Source: Microbacterium sp.
GTDB lineage: Bacteria; Actinomycetota; Actinomycetes; Actinomycetales; Microbacteriaceae
DNA: 64,000 bases
Assembly (NCBI RefSeq): GCF_031178445.1
Contig: NZ_JAPSIY010000006.1
Span: 171,348-235,347, forward strand
Reading direction: 5' to 3'
Part shown: positions 23,499 to 31,212 of the stretch, piece after piece
Layout: each line of letters opens with the position of its first letter
How positions within the stretch are numbered: the stretch's first letter is position 1
Translations under genes and position numbers: made by a program
The notes under the pieces: generated by a model
Seen by the model: only the letters and a program-made list of their open reading frames with translations
What the model was told of the DNA's origin: nothing
The model's database searches: none

Positions 23499-24542
23499 AT
23501 GGCCAGAGCCACGATCACGCAGGTCGCCGCGCGTGCAGGTGTGTCCATCGCGTCGGCCTCCCGCGCGCTCAACGGCCAGATCGCCAGCGCCGAGACCGTC
23601 GCGAAGGTCCGTCAGGCGGCCCAAGAGCTCGGCTACGTCGCCGATGCCACCGCGCAGTCGCTCAAGCGCGGTCGCACCTTCCAGCTCGCCTACGCCGTCG
23701 CCGACATCGGCAACCCCGTCTACGTGGAGATGATGACCGCCATCCAGCAGGTCATCGCCGCCTCCGGGTACCGGCTGATCCTCTCCTCGACGGGGGACGC
23801 ATCGTCATCGGCCGATGTCGTGCGCGACCTCAGCCGCGGGTACGTCGACGGGCTCATCATCTCTCCGCTGCGCGTGACCGAGGAACTGCTCACCGCCCTC
23901 GCCGCCGTCCGGGTGCCCGTCGTCGTGCTCGGCCGCGTTCCGGAGGACGCCGGATTCGACACGGTACGAGCGGACTCGCTGACCGCGATGCGCCAGATCG
24001 TCGATCATCTGGTCGAGTGCTCTCACCAGCACCTCGCATTCATCAACGGCCCGGTGGACACGACTCCCGGTGCGTTCCGGCGCGACGGGTTCGCCGGTGC
24101 GCTCTCCGCCCATCCCGATGTTCGCGCGGAGAGCGTCGCCGCGGCTGACTTCACCATCAACGCCGGCTACGAAGCCGCGATCCCTCTGCTCGACCGCGAT
24201 GACCGACCTCAGGCCGTCATCGCGGCGAACGATCTGATCGGCATCGGGGTACTCCGCGCCGCCGAGGACCTCGGGCTGTCGGTTCCCCGCGACCTGGCCG
24301 TCACCGGCATCGACAACACAGAACTCGCCTCCGTGGTGCGCCCGGGGCTGACCAGCGTCGACATGGGTGCGGCCGAGCGCGGCCGCGTGGCCGCAGAGCT
24401 GCTCCTCGCGCGCATCGCCCAGCCCGATCGCGCCGCTCACACAGTCGCCGTCGCCCCGCAGCTCGTCGTCCGCGGGTCGACCCGAAGCGACACGACGTCA
24501 CTTCGGGCGGCGGCTGTCGCAGATGAGAGGGCCGCCGGATGA
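23499..24542 (+). CDS. LacI-family regulator heading the ribosyl-type catabolic operon
   Basis: A 347-residue LacI regulator. The helix-turn-helix is ITQVAARAGVSIASASRALN, followed by VRQAAQELGYVADATAQSLK; the ligand domain starts near FQLAYAVADIGNPVYVEMM and ends with RDLAVTGIDNTELASVVRPG. The ATG at 23499 is preceded by GAAGGAGAG and puts the helix-turn-helix at the very N-terminus as expected; the frame upstream runs through the promoter and operators and is not coding. Its stop overlaps the first permease start (ATGA), so it is the first gene of the operon rather than divergent from it, which implies autoregulation by the double operator just upstream. Confidence 0.92.
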   Translation: MARATITQVAARAGVSIASASRALNGQIASAETVAKVRQAAQELGYVADATAQSLKRGRTFQLAYAVADIGNPVYVEMMTAIQQVIAASGYRLILSSTGDASSSADVVRDLSRGYVDGLIISPLRVTEELLTALAAVRVPVVVLGRVPEDAGFDTVRADSLTAMRQIVDHLVECSHQHLAFINGPVDTTPGAFRRDGFAGALSAHPDVRAESVAAADFTINAGYEAAIPLLDRDDRPQAVIAANDLIGIGVLRAAEDLGLSVPRDLAVTGIDNTELASVVRPGLTSVDMGAAERGRVAAELLLARIAQPDRAAHTVAVAPQLVVRGSTRSDTTSLRAAAVADERAAG

Positions 24543-25486
24543 GCACTGCAACGCAGAAGCGATCGACGGTCCCCGCACGGCCGAAGGTGCGTCAGATCGG
24601 CGCCCGCACGCGTGCGCAGCGCAAAGAGGCGATCGCCCTGGTCGTCCCCGCGCTGCTGCCCATCATCATCTTCTCGGTCATCCCGCTGGTGAGCGGTGTG
24701 GCGATCGGCTTCACGGACGCCACGCTCAAGCGGAACGCCGAGATCAGCTTCAACGGCCTCGAGAACTACATCGACCTGGCCGACAACCAGCGGTTCTGGG
24801 GTTCGTTCGGCATCGGACTGATCTGGTCCGCCTCCGTCGCTCTGCTCACTCTCGTCTGCGCCATGTGCCTCGCGCTGCTGCTGAACAGCAACCTGCGCCT
24901 GAAGGGCGTCACCCGGGTGCTGGCGCTCATCCCGTGGGCGATGCCCCCGGTGGTCATCGCCATCGTGTGGCGGATGATCTACAACCCGAACTCCGGGCCT
25001 CTCAACGGCATCCTCGGATGGCTCGGCATCCCCGGCGTGAACTGGCTCGGCGACTTCTCCACGGCGCTGCCCGCCGTGATCGTGGTCGGTGTGTGGTCGG
25101 GCATCCCGCAGACGACTGTGCTGCTGCTGGCCGGAATGCAGTCGATCTCCGCCGAACAGCACGAGGCGGCGGCCGTCGACGGTGCCGGCGTCTTCCGGCG
25201 CTTCTGGCACGTCACCCTGCCGGCACTGCGGCCGGTGATCTTCGCCGTCACCTCACTCGACTTCATCTGGCAGTTCAACTCGTTCGGCCTGATCTACGTC
25301 CTCACCGAGGGTGGCCCGGGCGGCCAGACGATGATCCCGCCCCTGTTCACCTACCTCGAGGCGTTCCGCAACAGGGAGATCGGCGCGGCCTCCGCCATGG
25401 GCAACGTGCTGGTCGTAGCGATCCTGATCATCCTCTCGCTCTACCTCATCAATCAGTTCCGCCAGAACAAGGGGGCGCGCGCATGA
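24539..25486 (+). CDS. Sugar ABC transporter permease (MalF/UgpA-type)
   Basis: A 315-residue membrane subunit of a carbohydrate-class importer. A 30-residue charged N-terminus precedes about six hydrophobic segments, starting with AIALVVPALLPIIIFSVIPL. The ATPase-contact loop is EQHEAAAVDGAGVFRRFW. PGGQTMIPPLFTYLEAF near the C-terminus is typical of MalF-type permeases. Overlaps the regulator before and the second permease after by 4 bp each. No ATPase gene is nearby. Confidence 0.93.
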   Translation: MSTATQKRSTVPARPKVRQIGARTRAQRKEAIALVVPALLPIIIFSVIPLVSGVAIGFTDATLKRNAEISFNGLENYIDLADNQRFWGSFGIGLIWSASVALLTLVCAMCLALLLNSNLRLKGVTRVLALIPWAMPPVVIAIVWRMIYNPNSGPLNGILGWLGIPGVNWLGDFSTALPAVIVVGVWSGIPQTTVLLLAGMQSISAEQHEAAAVDGAGVFRRFWHVTLPALRPVIFAVTSLDFIWQFNSFGLIYVLTEGGPGGQTMIPPLFTYLEAFRNREIGAASAMGNVLVVAILIILSLYLINQFRQNKGARA

Positions 25487-26322
25487 ACACCAGACGCCCC
25501 TGGTACGCGACGGCCCTGATGTATGCGGCGCTGGCCTTCTTCCTCGCCTTCCTCGGCTTCCCGCTGGTGTGGCTGCTGTCGGCGTCGTTCAAGTCCTCGC
25601 AGGAACTGAACTCCCTCGCCGTGAATCTCATCCCCGCGCAGTGGGACTTCTCGAACTACAGCTCGGCATTGGAGCGGCAGAACCTCATCCCAGCGGCGGG
25701 CAACTCCCTGCTGGTCGCGGTGGCGACGATGATCATCACCGTGCTGCTGTCGATGCCGATGGCGTATGCGCTGGCCCGCCTGCGCGGCAGGCTCAGGGCC
25801 GCCGGCACGATCTGGATCCTCACCAGTCAGGTCTTCCCCAGCATCCTGATCATCATCCCGCTCTTCCTGCTGCTGAGGACGATCAGCCTGAACGACACCC
25901 TCCTCGGCCTGATCCTCGTGTACGTCACGTTCACGATGCCGTTCACGCTGTGGATGCTGCAGGGCTACGTCGCGGCCATCCCCGTCGAGCTGGAGGAGGC
26001 GGCCGAGATGGACGGCGCGAACAGGCTCACCATCCTGCGGCGCGTCGTGCTGCCGCTGCTCGCACCAGGACTCGTCGCGACGGCGATGTTCACCTTCGTC
26101 TCCGCATGGAACGAGTTCTTCCTCGCGCTCGTGCTGCTGCAGAGTCCTGAGCTGTACACGCTGCCGATCGCACTGCGCTCCTTCCTCGGTGCCGAGGGCC
26201 AGACGCAGCTCGGACCCCTCGCCGCCGGTGCTGTGCTCGCGACGATCCCGTCGCTCATCATCTTCGGCATCCTCCAGAAGAAGCTCACCGGCGGCATGCT
26301 CGCCGGTGCCGTCAAGGGCTGA
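25483..26322 (+). CDS. Sugar ABC transporter permease (MalG/UgpE-type)
   Basis: A 279-residue second permease, starting at the ATG that overlaps the previous stop. TM1 is ALMYAALAFFLAFLGFPLVW and the EAA loop is ELEEAAEMDGANRLTILRR. It ends in MLAGAVKG, as MalG-type proteins do. Works with the permease at 24539 and the binding protein at 26387. Confidence 0.93.
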   Translation: MNTRRPWYATALMYAALAFFLAFLGFPLVWLLSASFKSSQELNSLAVNLIPAQWDFSNYSSALERQNLIPAAGNSLLVAVATMIITVLLSMPMAYALARLRGRLRAAGTIWILTSQVFPSILIIIPLFLLLRTISLNDTLLGLILVYVTFTMPFTLWMLQGYVAAIPVELEEAAEMDGANRLTILRRVVLPLLAPGLVATAMFTFVSAWNEFFLALVLLQSPELYTLPIALRSFLGAEGQTQLGPLAAGAVLATIPSLIIFGILQKKLTGGMLAGAVKG

Positions 26323-26386
26323 CTCGCCCGCACCTCCTGATCCACGCACCACCCGATCCACCGCATCACTGAGAAAGGCGATCATC

Positions 26387-27682
26387 ATGAAGAGAATCCG
26401 AGGCATCGGCGCCATCGCATTCGCCGGCGTCGCAGCACTTGCGCTGACCTCCTGCACACAGGGAAGCGCGTCACGGGATCCCGGCGACGGCGAAGGCGAG
26501 GCCGTCACGCTCCAGTTCCAGTCGCTGTCGGACCAGCCCACCACCCAGGCGGCGGTCAAGGAGATCGTCGACACCTGGAACAGCGAGAACCCCGATGTTC
26601 AGGTCGAGATCATCCAGGCCGGCTGGGACGGCACCTACGACAAGCTGATCACACAGTTCACCGGAGGTACCGCGCCCGACATCATCCACTTCGAAGCGAG
26701 CTCCATCGTCTCGTTCGCAGCGGACGGATACCTCGCGGATCTCAGCGAGTACATCGATCCCGAGCTGAAGTCCGACATCTCCGAGGGCATCTGGGACTCC
26801 GTGACCGTCGGCGACGAGATCATCGCCTACCCGTCCACCTTGCAGTCGTACATGGCATTCGCCAACGCGGACCTGCTCGAGGAGGCCGGGGTGGAGATCC
26901 CCACCGGCGACACCATGACCTGGGAAGAGCTGGCGGAGATCGCCAGGGCGACCACCACGGCGGATCGGAAGGGTCTCGGCTGGGGCCTGGCCTCGCCGAC
27001 CGCGACGATCATGAGCCTTTCGCTCGGCTTCGACGGAGGCTACTTCTCTGGCGAGGGCGAAGAGGCGACGATCGAGGTCGGCGATGCCGAGCTCGCAGTG
27101 CCCGAGCGCATCCACGAGATGGCCTACACCGACGAGTCGCTCGACCTGACCTCGCTGACCCAGTCGGGCTCCGACGTGCTGGCGTCGTTCTACGGCGGCA
27201 AGGTCGCGATGACCGTCCAGGGCTCCTTCCAGGCGACGAACATCGCGAACGATGCGCCCGAGGGCTTCAACTGGGTCGCGCTCCCGCCGCTGGAGGGCTC
27301 GGCCGGTGCGGTCCAGGCAGCGAACCCGCAGACGTACTCGGTGAACGTCGATTCGGAGTACGTGGAGGAGTCGGCTGAGTTCCTGAACTACTTCCTCAAC
27401 GCCGAGAACCTCGCCGAGATCGCCTACGCGGACGCCCTCATCCCGTCGTCCGGTGAGGCCCGTGCCGCGGTCGAGACGCTCGCCGCCGACAACCCCGCGT
27501 GGACTCAGGTGCTCGCCTCCGGCGAGGGCCTCGAGGGACCGCCCTTCCTGAAGGTGGACAAGTACACCGAGTGGAAGGACACCATCGCGACGCCGGCCTA
27601 CCAGCAGTACCTGGCCGACAAGATCACCAAGGAGCAGCTGGCCACCCAGCTTTCCGACGGCTGGGCCGACATCGCGGGTTGA
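26387..27682 (+). CDS. Extracellular solute-binding lipoprotein of the ribosyl-type importer
   Basis: A 431-residue cluster-B binding protein. A Sec-type lipoprotein signal ends in LTSC with Cys23, followed by a Gly/Asp-rich spacer and the mature domain (VTLQFQSLSDQPTTQAAVKE; GGTAPDIIHFEASSIVSF). ATG at 26387 follows GAGAAAGG. The gene is the last of the importer set and is separated from the enzyme genes by a strong hairpin at 27689, which would favour a surplus of binding protein over the enzymes. The ligand is unknown; the operon content suggests a ribosyl or similar sugar conjugate. Confidence 0.9.
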   Translation: MKRIRGIGAIAFAGVAALALTSCTQGSASRDPGDGEGEAVTLQFQSLSDQPTTQAAVKEIVDTWNSENPDVQVEIIQAGWDGTYDKLITQFTGGTAPDIIHFEASSIVSFAADGYLADLSEYIDPELKSDISEGIWDSVTVGDEIIAYPSTLQSYMAFANADLLEEAGVEIPTGDTMTWEELAEIARATTTADRKGLGWGLASPTATIMSLSLGFDGGYFSGEGEEATIEVGDAELAVPERIHEMAYTDESLDLTSLTQSGSDVLASFYGGKVAMTVQGSFQATNIANDAPEGFNWVALPPLEGSAGAVQAANPQTYSVNVDSEYVEESAEFLNYFLNAENLAEIAYADALIPSSGEARAAVETLAADNPAWTQVLASGEGLEGPPFLKVDKYTEWKDTIATPAYQQYLADKITKEQLATQLSDGWADIAG

Positions 27683-27688
27683 TCCGTG

Positions 27689-27717
27689 AGCGGAGGCGGG
27701 CACCGCCCGCCTCCGCT
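27689..27717 (+). terminator. Perfect hairpin between binding protein and catabolic genes
   Basis: A 13-bp perfect stem (27689-27701 with 27705-27717) with an ACC loop, 6 bp after the binding-protein stop. There is no U-tract, so it may act as a partial terminator or a 3'-end stabiliser inside the operon. It also makes the GTG at 27686 an unlikely start for the next gene. Confidence 0.6.
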
Positions 27718-27751
27718 TCCCCAAGACATGACACACGAGACGAGGAGCGGA

Positions 27752-28921
27752 ATGGACGCGTTGCAGGGCCGAGTGGCCGGAGTGCTTGCGGGAGCTGCCG
27801 TGGGCGATGCGCTCGGCGGAGCGACGGAGGGGTGGACCCCCGAGCAGATCGAGGAGCGCCACGGCGGCAGGGTCGAGGGGATCGTCGGTCCCTTCCTCGC
27901 CGACTGGCGCACGGCTCGTCCGATCGCCCCCTATCACAAGGGCGACGGGCACGTCACCGACGACACCCTCATGACGCACGCGCTCATCGAGGTCTACGGC
28001 AAGCGTCGCCGCCACCTCGACGCGTTCGACATCGCCGGCGACCTGGTGCCGCTGATGATCGGCGAGCGGCGGTGGATCCCCGAGCTCGAAGACGAGGCGC
28101 TCATCCTGCAGCGCGTCTTCCTCGCGGAGAAGTGGATCGTCGCCAAGCTGCACTACGGTCATGCCGATCCGCGCGAGGCCGGCGTCGGCAACGTCGTCAA
28201 CTGCGGCGCGACGATGTACATGGCCCCCGTCGGACTCGTGCACATCGGCGATCCGCGCGGCGCTTACGCCGAGGCGATCGACCTGGCCGGCGCGCATCAG
28301 TCCTCGTACGGCCGAGAGGCGGCGGGAGTGTTCGCGGCCGCGGTCGCCGCCGCAGCCGCACCGGGCGCCACCGTCGCCGATGTACGCGCCGCGGTCACCG
28401 AGCTGGCGCACGACGGCACCGCCGCCGCGATCGCCGCCGTCTTCGCCGCCGTCGACGACTTCCGCGCCGCCGGCGGCTCCGACGATCCGCGTGAGCTCGG
28501 CCGGACCATCCGCGCCGCCGTCGCCCCGTACGACACGGTCGGCGATCAGTACCGGGCTCCCGCGATGGACGCTCGCCTTCCCTCTCGCACCAAGTCGATC
28601 GAAGAGCTCCCCGTCGCCCTCGGGTTCGTCCTCGCCCACGACGGAGACGCCCGCGCCGCGATCCTCGACGCCGTCAACTACGGCCGTGACTCCGACTCGA
28701 TCGCGACGATGGCCGGAGCCATCTGCGGCGGACTCGGCGGACTCGATGTCATCCCCGCCGACTGGGTGCACGACGTCACCACCGCCAGCCGGCTCGACCT
28801 CGACTCCGTCATCGCAGCGATGACCGAGGTCGTGCGCGACATCGCCAGGGCGGATGCGGAGCAGGCGGCGCGCCGTGCCGCGAGCCTGCGTGAGATGCTC
28901 GGCCTGGAGGCCGCAGCGTGA
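27752..28921 (+). CDS. ADP-ribosylglycohydrolase (ARH/DraG) family protein 1
   Basis: A 389-residue all-helical ARH-family enzyme, a family that cleaves N- or O-glycosidic bonds to ribose using two metal ions. Metal-ligand motifs are present: HVTDDTLMT with Asp70-Asp71 in the N-terminal site, and GRDSDSIATMAGAICGGLGG with Asp313 and Asp315 in the C-terminal site. The glycine-rich N-terminus GVLAGAAVGDALGGATEGW is typical. ATG at 27752 has the best ribosome site (GAGGAGCGG) and lies beyond the hairpin. It overlaps a second ARH gene by 4 bp. In this operon it more likely acts as a catabolic ribosidase on an imported compound than on ADP-ribosylated proteins; that is inference from context. Confidence 0.88.
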   Translation: MDALQGRVAGVLAGAAVGDALGGATEGWTPEQIEERHGGRVEGIVGPFLADWRTARPIAPYHKGDGHVTDDTLMTHALIEVYGKRRRHLDAFDIAGDLVPLMIGERRWIPELEDEALILQRVFLAEKWIVAKLHYGHADPREAGVGNVVNCGATMYMAPVGLVHIGDPRGAYAEAIDLAGAHQSSYGREAAGVFAAAVAAAAAPGATVADVRAAVTELAHDGTAAAIAAVFAAVDDFRAAGGSDDPRELGRTIRAAVAPYDTVGDQYRAPAMDARLPSRTKSIEELPVALGFVLAHDGDARAAILDAVNYGRDSDSIATMAGAICGGLGGLDVIPADWVHDVTTASRLDLDSVIAAMTEVVRDIARADAEQAARRAASLREMLGLEAAA

Positions 28922-30282
28922 GACTGACCTGGGCTCAGCCCGAAGACCTCGTGCCGGCCGAGATCGCGGCGCTTCGGGAGCAGGGTGTCGATGGTTCCGT
29001 GCTCGCCGCGGTGGAGCAGCGCTGGGCCGACGCGGGCGGCTCGATCGTTCTCGCGCCGTCGGGCGCCAGCGCCGAAGCGGCGAGCCCGGAACTGCGGGCG
29101 CTGGCGCGCGGGCTGCTCGAAGAGCTGCAGCTCCTGCAGCAGCCGAGCACCGCTGAACCCGACGAGTGGAGCGAGATCGAGGCGCTTCTGCCCGACGCTC
29201 CCGCGCTGCGCGCGCAGACCGGTTTCGACCGTCTTCACGGCGCCTGGGCCGGCCGGGCGGCCGGATGCCTGCTCGGAAAGCCGGTGGAGAAGATCCCGCG
29301 CGAGGGCATCGAGCAGATCGCCCGCGCCACGGGCAACTGGCCCATCCGCACCTATTTCACCGCGCGGGGCCTGCCGGAGGAGATCGGTCGGCGATGGCCC
29401 TGGAACCGCCGGTCGGCGCCCACGTCCCTCATCGAGAACATCGACGGCATGCCCGAGGACGACGACCTGAACTTCCCCATCCTCGCTCTCGACCTGCTCG
29501 AGCAGCACGGCGCCGAACTCACCACCGATGATGTCGCGCAGGCCTGGCTCGCCTCGCTGCCCGCCGGTCGCGTGTTCACCGCCGAGCGGGCCGCGTACCG
29601 GAACATCCTCGACGCCCGCCCCGTGCCCGAGACGGCAACGCATCTCAACCCGTTCCGCGAGTGGATCGGCGCGCTCATCCGCGCCGACGTGCACGGTTGG
29701 GCCCACCCGGGAGACGTCAGGGCCGCGGCGAGGTCGGCCTGGGTCGACGCGCGCCTCAGTCACACGCGCAACGGCATCTACGGCGAGATGTGGGTCGCCG
29801 CGCTGTGCTCGGCATCCGTCGTGGCGGCAGCTCCTGATGAGGTTCTGGACGCCGCCGACGCGGTGGTCCCACCGGAGTCCCGTCTTGCGGCGGCACTGCG
29901 GCTGGGGCGTGACACCGGTCGCGCTCTCGGCGCGGGCACGCTCTCGACCGACGAGGCGCTGGACGCACTGCACACGGAGTTCTCGGGGATGCACTGGGTG
30001 CACACGCTCAACAATGCCGCGCTCATCGCCTGCGCGGTGCAGGCGCACGGCACGGAGTTCGGGTCGGCCATCGCGCTCGCGGTCGCCGGCGGATGGGACA
30101 CCGACTCGGTGGGAGCGACGGTCGGCTCGGTCGTGGGCGGCCTCATCGGCGCAGATGCGATCGACGCGGCATGGACGGCACCGCTGCGTGACAGCATCGC
30201 CACGTCGATGCCCGGTGGTGCTGAACGCTCCATCCGGGAGCTTGCCGAGCGCACCCTGCGCCTGTCGGAGCCGACGCCATGA
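28918..30282 (+). CDS. ADP-ribosylglycohydrolase (ARH) family protein 2
   Basis: A 454-residue divergent paralogue of the preceding protein. It has an extra N-terminal region of about 95 residues before the family start (FDRLHGAWAGRAAGCLLGKP). The metal sites are EDDDLNF (Asp181-183), where the usual TDDT is altered, and GGWDTDSVGATVG (Asp394, Asp396). It starts at a GTG overlapping the previous stop (GTGA) and overlaps the ribokinase by 4 bp. Two unlike ARH proteins in one catabolic operon suggest consecutive or alternative bond cleavages, or a heteromeric enzyme. The substrate is not established. Confidence 0.85.
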   Translation: MRLTWAQPEDLVPAEIAALREQGVDGSVLAAVEQRWADAGGSIVLAPSGASAEAASPELRALARGLLEELQLLQQPSTAEPDEWSEIEALLPDAPALRAQTGFDRLHGAWAGRAAGCLLGKPVEKIPREGIEQIARATGNWPIRTYFTARGLPEEIGRRWPWNRRSAPTSLIENIDGMPEDDDLNFPILALDLLEQHGAELTTDDVAQAWLASLPAGRVFTAERAAYRNILDARPVPETATHLNPFREWIGALIRADVHGWAHPGDVRAAARSAWVDARLSHTRNGIYGEMWVAALCSASVVAAAPDEVLDAADAVVPPESRLAAALRLGRDTGRALGAGTLSTDEALDALHTEFSGMHWVHTLNNAALIACAVQAHGTEFGSAIALAVAGGWDTDSVGATVGSVVGGLIGADAIDAAWTAPLRDSIATSMPGGAERSIRELAERTLRLSEPTP

Positions 30283-31208
30283 CCGTCGTGACCGTCGGCA
30301 GCGTCAATCAGGACGTCGTCGCCCGCGTGGACCGGATCCCCGGTCCGGGTGAGACCGTTCTGGGAAGCTCGCTGTCACGCTCCGGCGGGGGGAAGGGCGC
30401 GAACCAGGCTGTGGCTGCTCGCCGGGCGGGAGGCGCCGACGTCGCCTTCGTCGGCGCTGTCGGAACGGATGCCGATGGAGCGATCCTGCGCGCGTCTCTG
30501 GAGCGAGACGGCATCGACGTGTCCGGCCTCGCCGAGCTGGCCGGTCCGAGCGGCACGGCGCTGATCGCGGTCGACGAGATCGCCGAGAACACCGTTGTCG
30601 TGGTGCCGGGTGCCAACGCCGCGCTTGCGCGGCTGACCGATGCGCAACGGGCCGTCGTCGAGAGGTCGCGGGTGCTGCTCACCCAACTCGAAGTGCCCGT
30701 CTCGCTGGTACAGGATGCCGCGGCGGCTCGCCCCGATGGGGCATGGCACGTGCACAACGCCGCGCCGTCCGGACCATTCGTGCTCGCCGCTGACGACCTC
30801 TTGCCCGGCATCGACGTGCTCATCGTGAACGAGCACGAGGCGCTGGAGATCGCCGGGGTCTCCGACCGCGTCGCGGCGGTGTCAGCCCTGTCGCAGCGGG
30901 TGCGCGCGCTCGTCGTGACGCTGGGACGGCAGGGCTCTCTCGCCGTCGTCGGAGGCGAGACGGTCGCGGTTCCCGCTCACGCTGTGCACGCCGTGGACAC
31001 GACGGGCGCCGGTGACACGTTCTGCGGCGTGTTCGCCGCTCGTCTCGCGATGTCCGGCACTCGTCCCGAGGACGTGCATGCCGACCTCCTCGCCGATGCC
31101 GCACGCTGGGGAGCCGCCGCATCCGCGATCTCCGTGACGCGTCCGGGCGCACAGGACGCCGTCCCTCACGCCACCGAGGTGGCACGACTGCGCGAAGAGA
31201 GCGAGTGA
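30279..31208 (+). CDS. PfkB-family carbohydrate kinase, ribokinase-like
   Basis: A 309-residue sugar kinase. The N-terminus VVTVGSVNQDVVARVDRIPGPGET and GGKGANQAVAARRAG are signatures of ribokinase, and DTTGAGDTFCGVFAA carries the anion hole and the catalytic base Asp246. Predicted to phosphorylate ribose or a related sugar at O5 using ATP. It overlaps the second ARH gene by 4 bp, which places a ribose-releasing step directly before a ribose-phosphorylating one. No ribose transporter-specific genes (rbsABC type) or isomerase accompany it. Confidence 0.92.
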   Translation: MTVVTVGSVNQDVVARVDRIPGPGETVLGSSLSRSGGGKGANQAVAARRAGGADVAFVGAVGTDADGAILRASLERDGIDVSGLAELAGPSGTALIAVDEIAENTVVVVPGANAALARLTDAQRAVVERSRVLLTQLEVPVSLVQDAAAARPDGAWHVHNAAPSGPFVLAADDLLPGIDVLIVNEHEALEIAGVSDRVAAVSALSQRVRALVVTLGRQGSLAVVGGETVAVPAHAVHAVDTTGAGDTFCGVFAARLAMSGTRPEDVHADLLADAARWGAAASAISVTRPGAQDAVPHATEVARLREESE

Positions 31209-31212
31209 CGAC

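Noticed and set aside
27686..27751. GTG at 27686 as start of the first ARH gene
   Set aside because: It runs straight into the perfect hairpin; the ATG at 27752 has a strong ribosome site and the family-typical N-terminus.
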